From NCBI GenBank assembly GCA_020073545.1, contig JAIQEZ010000003.1, positions 1 through 64,000 of the forward strand: a stretch of 64,000 nucleotides of DNA. The letters run 5' to 3'. The position numbers and the translations under genes were made by a program. Within the stretch, counting starts at the first letter, position 1, and each line of letters opens with the position of its first letter. A model generated the notes under the pieces. That model ran no database searches. It was not told where the DNA came from and worked only from the letters and a program-made list of their open reading frames with translations. This DNA is from Terriglobia bacterium (GTDB lineage Bacteria > Acidobacteriota > Terriglobia > UBA7540). Positions 62,398 through 64,000 of the stretch are shown here, in pieces.

Positions 62398-64000
62398 ATG
62401 AAACGGTGCCTTTCGTGTCAAACGCCGTACCCGGATGAATTTGCTTTCTGCCCCCTCGACGGCGCGGAATTGGAAGACCCCTCCGTGTACGCGGTGGGCA
62501 CCACGATTCGTAACAAGTACCGCATCCTGGCGAAGGTCGGCAAGGGCGGCATGGGTCACGTCTACAAGGCGCTGCACCTTTTGTTCAACGAGGTGCGCGC
62601 GCTGAAAGTAATGTATCCCTCGCTCATGGCGCGGGAGGAATTCGTGCAGCGTTTTCTGCGCGAGGCCTTCGTGGCCCGCCGTCTGCGGCATCCGAACGCC
62701 GTCCATGTGGAGGACGTGGACGAGACCGAGGACGGCCGCCCCTGCATCGTGATGGAGTTCATTGACGGGCGAGTCCTCCGGGACGTCATCCAGCGCGATG
62801 CGCCGCTGGCCGTCGGGCGCGCCTGTGCGATCGTCAAGCAGGTGGCTTCGGCCCTCGCCGCTGCGCACGAGCTGGGCATCATTCACCGCGACATCAAACC
62901 CGAAAACATCGCGTTGGTGGGAGGTGAGGCGGGCGAGTGGGTCAGGGTACTGGATTTCGGTATCACCAAGCTCCGCGAAGGCCGGCTCAAGGATGAGGTC
63001 GGCGCCATGGCCCTGGCGGGCCCCGGGACCTTCTTTGCCATCGGCACCCCCGAATACATGTCGCCGGAGCAGGTGCAGCAATGGGAACCGGACGGCCGCT
63101 CGGACCTCTATTCACTGGGAGTCGTATTTTACGAGATGCTCACGGGCCAGCTGCCGCTGCACGCGGAGTCGCAAGCCGAGTGGTTCTTGGCGCACGTCGG
63201 GCAGACGCCGCGCCGGCTGCACGAATCCGCCGCCGACCTACAAATCCCCGAGCGCATTGCCGACCTCGTGATGGCGATGCTCGAGAAGGATCGCGACTCT
63301 CGTCCGCCCAACGCCACTGCGGTGATTGAGTGGATTGAAGCCTGCGAAGAGGAGATCCAGTCTCTCAATTTCCCGCCGATGACGATCTCCCGGCCACAGG
63401 TGGAGCGAGCCTCTCCCGAGGCCACCACCGCTCCGGCATTTTTCGAAGGTTGGAAGCGAGGGAGTCTGATCGCGGAGAGGTATAAAATCCTCGAGAAGAT
63501 TGCGGAAGTCCGGCTGGGCCCCGTCTACACCGCACTGGATTCCGCTACGGGCGGCGTGTGCGTCCTCAAGCTCGTCACCCCCTGGAATCCGCCCGGGCCG
63601 GAACTCATCAACCGGCTTATGGAGTACTGCCGGCGAATGCAGCGATTCGAGCATCCGCACGTGGTTCGGACCTACGACCTCGGCCGGGCCGAAGACGGAG
63701 TGCTGTTCATCGCCACGGAATATGTGAGTGGACAGAATTTGCGGCAGGTGATCGAGCAGGAGGCTCCGCTGGAACTTTCACGCGCCTGCCGTATCGTCTG
63801 GGAAATCGCCAGCGCGCTCGACGCCGGCCAGAATTTGGGGATGGTACATGGTGACATCAAGCCGGAACACATCCTGCTCGCACGGCTGCGCAAGACCGAG
63901 CTGGCCAAGATTCTGGATTTCAGTCTCGACAGTGTGAAGGAGGCCATGCCCGAACTCTCAGACCCGGACCTCCCTTCGGAGTGGCTCGCGCCGCTGCATT
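62398..64000 (+). CDS. serine/threonine protein kinase with zinc ribbon and second, degenerate kinase domain (3' end outside window)
   Basis: The frame runs from ATG 62398 to the window edge, 534 codons, without a stop. Residues 3-20 form a small ribbon-like motif, CLSCQTPYPDEFAFCPLDG. The first kinase domain is complete: GKGGMGHVYKA, K70 in ALKVM, H163-R164-D165 in IIHRDIKPEN, D186-F187-G188 and GTPEYMSPEQV. A second kinase-like domain begins near residue 365. It keeps a lysine (K391) but has IAEVRLGPVYTA instead of a glycine loop, HGD (484-486) with the following Asn replaced by His (KPEH), and DFS (507-509) instead of DFG. The second domain is probably a pseudokinase that regulates the first. 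The truncation is due to the window only. Confidence 0.9.
   Translation, partial: MKRCLSCQTPYPDEFAFCPLDGAELEDPSVYAVGTTIRNKYRILAKVGKGGMGHVYKALHLLFNEVRALKVMYPSLMAREEFVQRFLREAFVARRLRHPNAVHVEDVDETEDGRPCIVMEFIDGRVLRDVIQRDAPLAVGRACAIVKQVASALAAAHELGIIHRDIKPENIALVGGEAGEWVRVLDFGITKLREGRLKDEVGAMALAGPGTFFAIGTPEYMSPEQVQQWEPDGRSDLYSLGVVFYEMLTGQLPLHAESQAEWFLAHVGQTPRRLHESAADLQIPERIADLVMAMLEKDRDSRPPNATAVIEWIEACEEEIQSLNFPPMTISRPQVERASPEATTAPAFFEGWKRGSLIAERYKILEKIAEVRLGPVYTALDSATGGVCVLKLVTPWNPPGPELINRLMEYCRRMQRFEHPHVVRTYDLGRAEDGVLFIATEYVSGQNLRQVIEQEAPLELSRACRIVWEIASALDAGQNLGMVHGDIKPEHILLARLRKTELAKILDFSLDSVKEAMPELSDPDLPSEWLAPLH

Overview
The window looks like a piece of an Acidobacteriota chromosome, probably from a Terriglobia-like soil or sediment lineage. 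The evidence is the high GC content, two adjacent VWFA-related secreted proteins of the acidobacterial type, Cys4 zinc-ribbon proteins (one fused to a Ser/Thr kinase), carboxypeptidase-regulatory-like/beta-barrel proteins, a bacillithiol deacetylase gene and several glycoside hydrolases. This assignment is inferred from gene content; no rRNA gene is present. No CRISPR array, prophage or complete conjugative element was seen.

Layout. 1-3 kb: C-terminal part of hemL, tRNA-Leu, a dehydrogenase remnant and a secreted alpha-L-fucosidase. 3.9-8.4 kb: a four-gene minor-pilin operon (FimT/GspH, PilV, PilW and PilX types) with a possible structured leader. 8.9-14.1 kb: an SQR-like flavoprotein, DinB and SnoaL-like genes, a 1-Cys peroxiredoxin, and a decayed patch with a frameshifted IS1380-type transposase, a second transposase remnant and a rhodanese remnant. 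14.2-20.7 kb: GH36 alpha-galactosidase and GH31 glycosidase, with small lipoprotein and hypothetical genes between them. 21-30 kb: a HEPN-like orphan, a TPR protein, a repeat-filled 1.3-kb gene desert, a zinc-ribbon membrane protein and secreted proteins. 29.9-39 kb: an apparent heavy-metal efflux operon (coiled-coil protein, beta-barrel, CzcB, CzcA, CzcC) ending in a KDPG aldolase. 39.3-43.8 kb: tRNA-Asp, tRNA-Val, two DUF507 genes, an M48 protease, DedA and BshB1, with a glutaredoxin gene broken by a palindromic repeat. 44.4-50.8 kb: frameshifted tryptophanase, CoA-binding protein, SDR, TgpA-like transglutaminase and MutY. 50.8-64 kb: the VWFA pair, a UbiD-family decarboxylase, a GSA-aminotransferase paralogue, tRNA-Pro, an APC permease and a truncated kinase-pseudokinase gene.

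Functionally, the fucosidase, galactosidase and GH31 enzyme suggest breakdown of plant or microbial glycans. The efflux system and the BshB1/glutaredoxin pair point to metal and thiol stress handling.

The most unusual content is non-coding. (i) Degenerate arrays lie at eight or more intergenic sites, nearly all in strict 7-nt register, each site with its own motif. (ii) A family of palindromes has different stems but always a TNAA-type centre; one pair has inserted into a glutaredoxin gene. (iii) Three MITE-like elements of 104-105 bp share near-identical termini, mostly flanked by TA, but have unrelated interiors. (iv) A cluster of five degenerate 28-nt repeats lies in the 24.3-25.7 kb desert.
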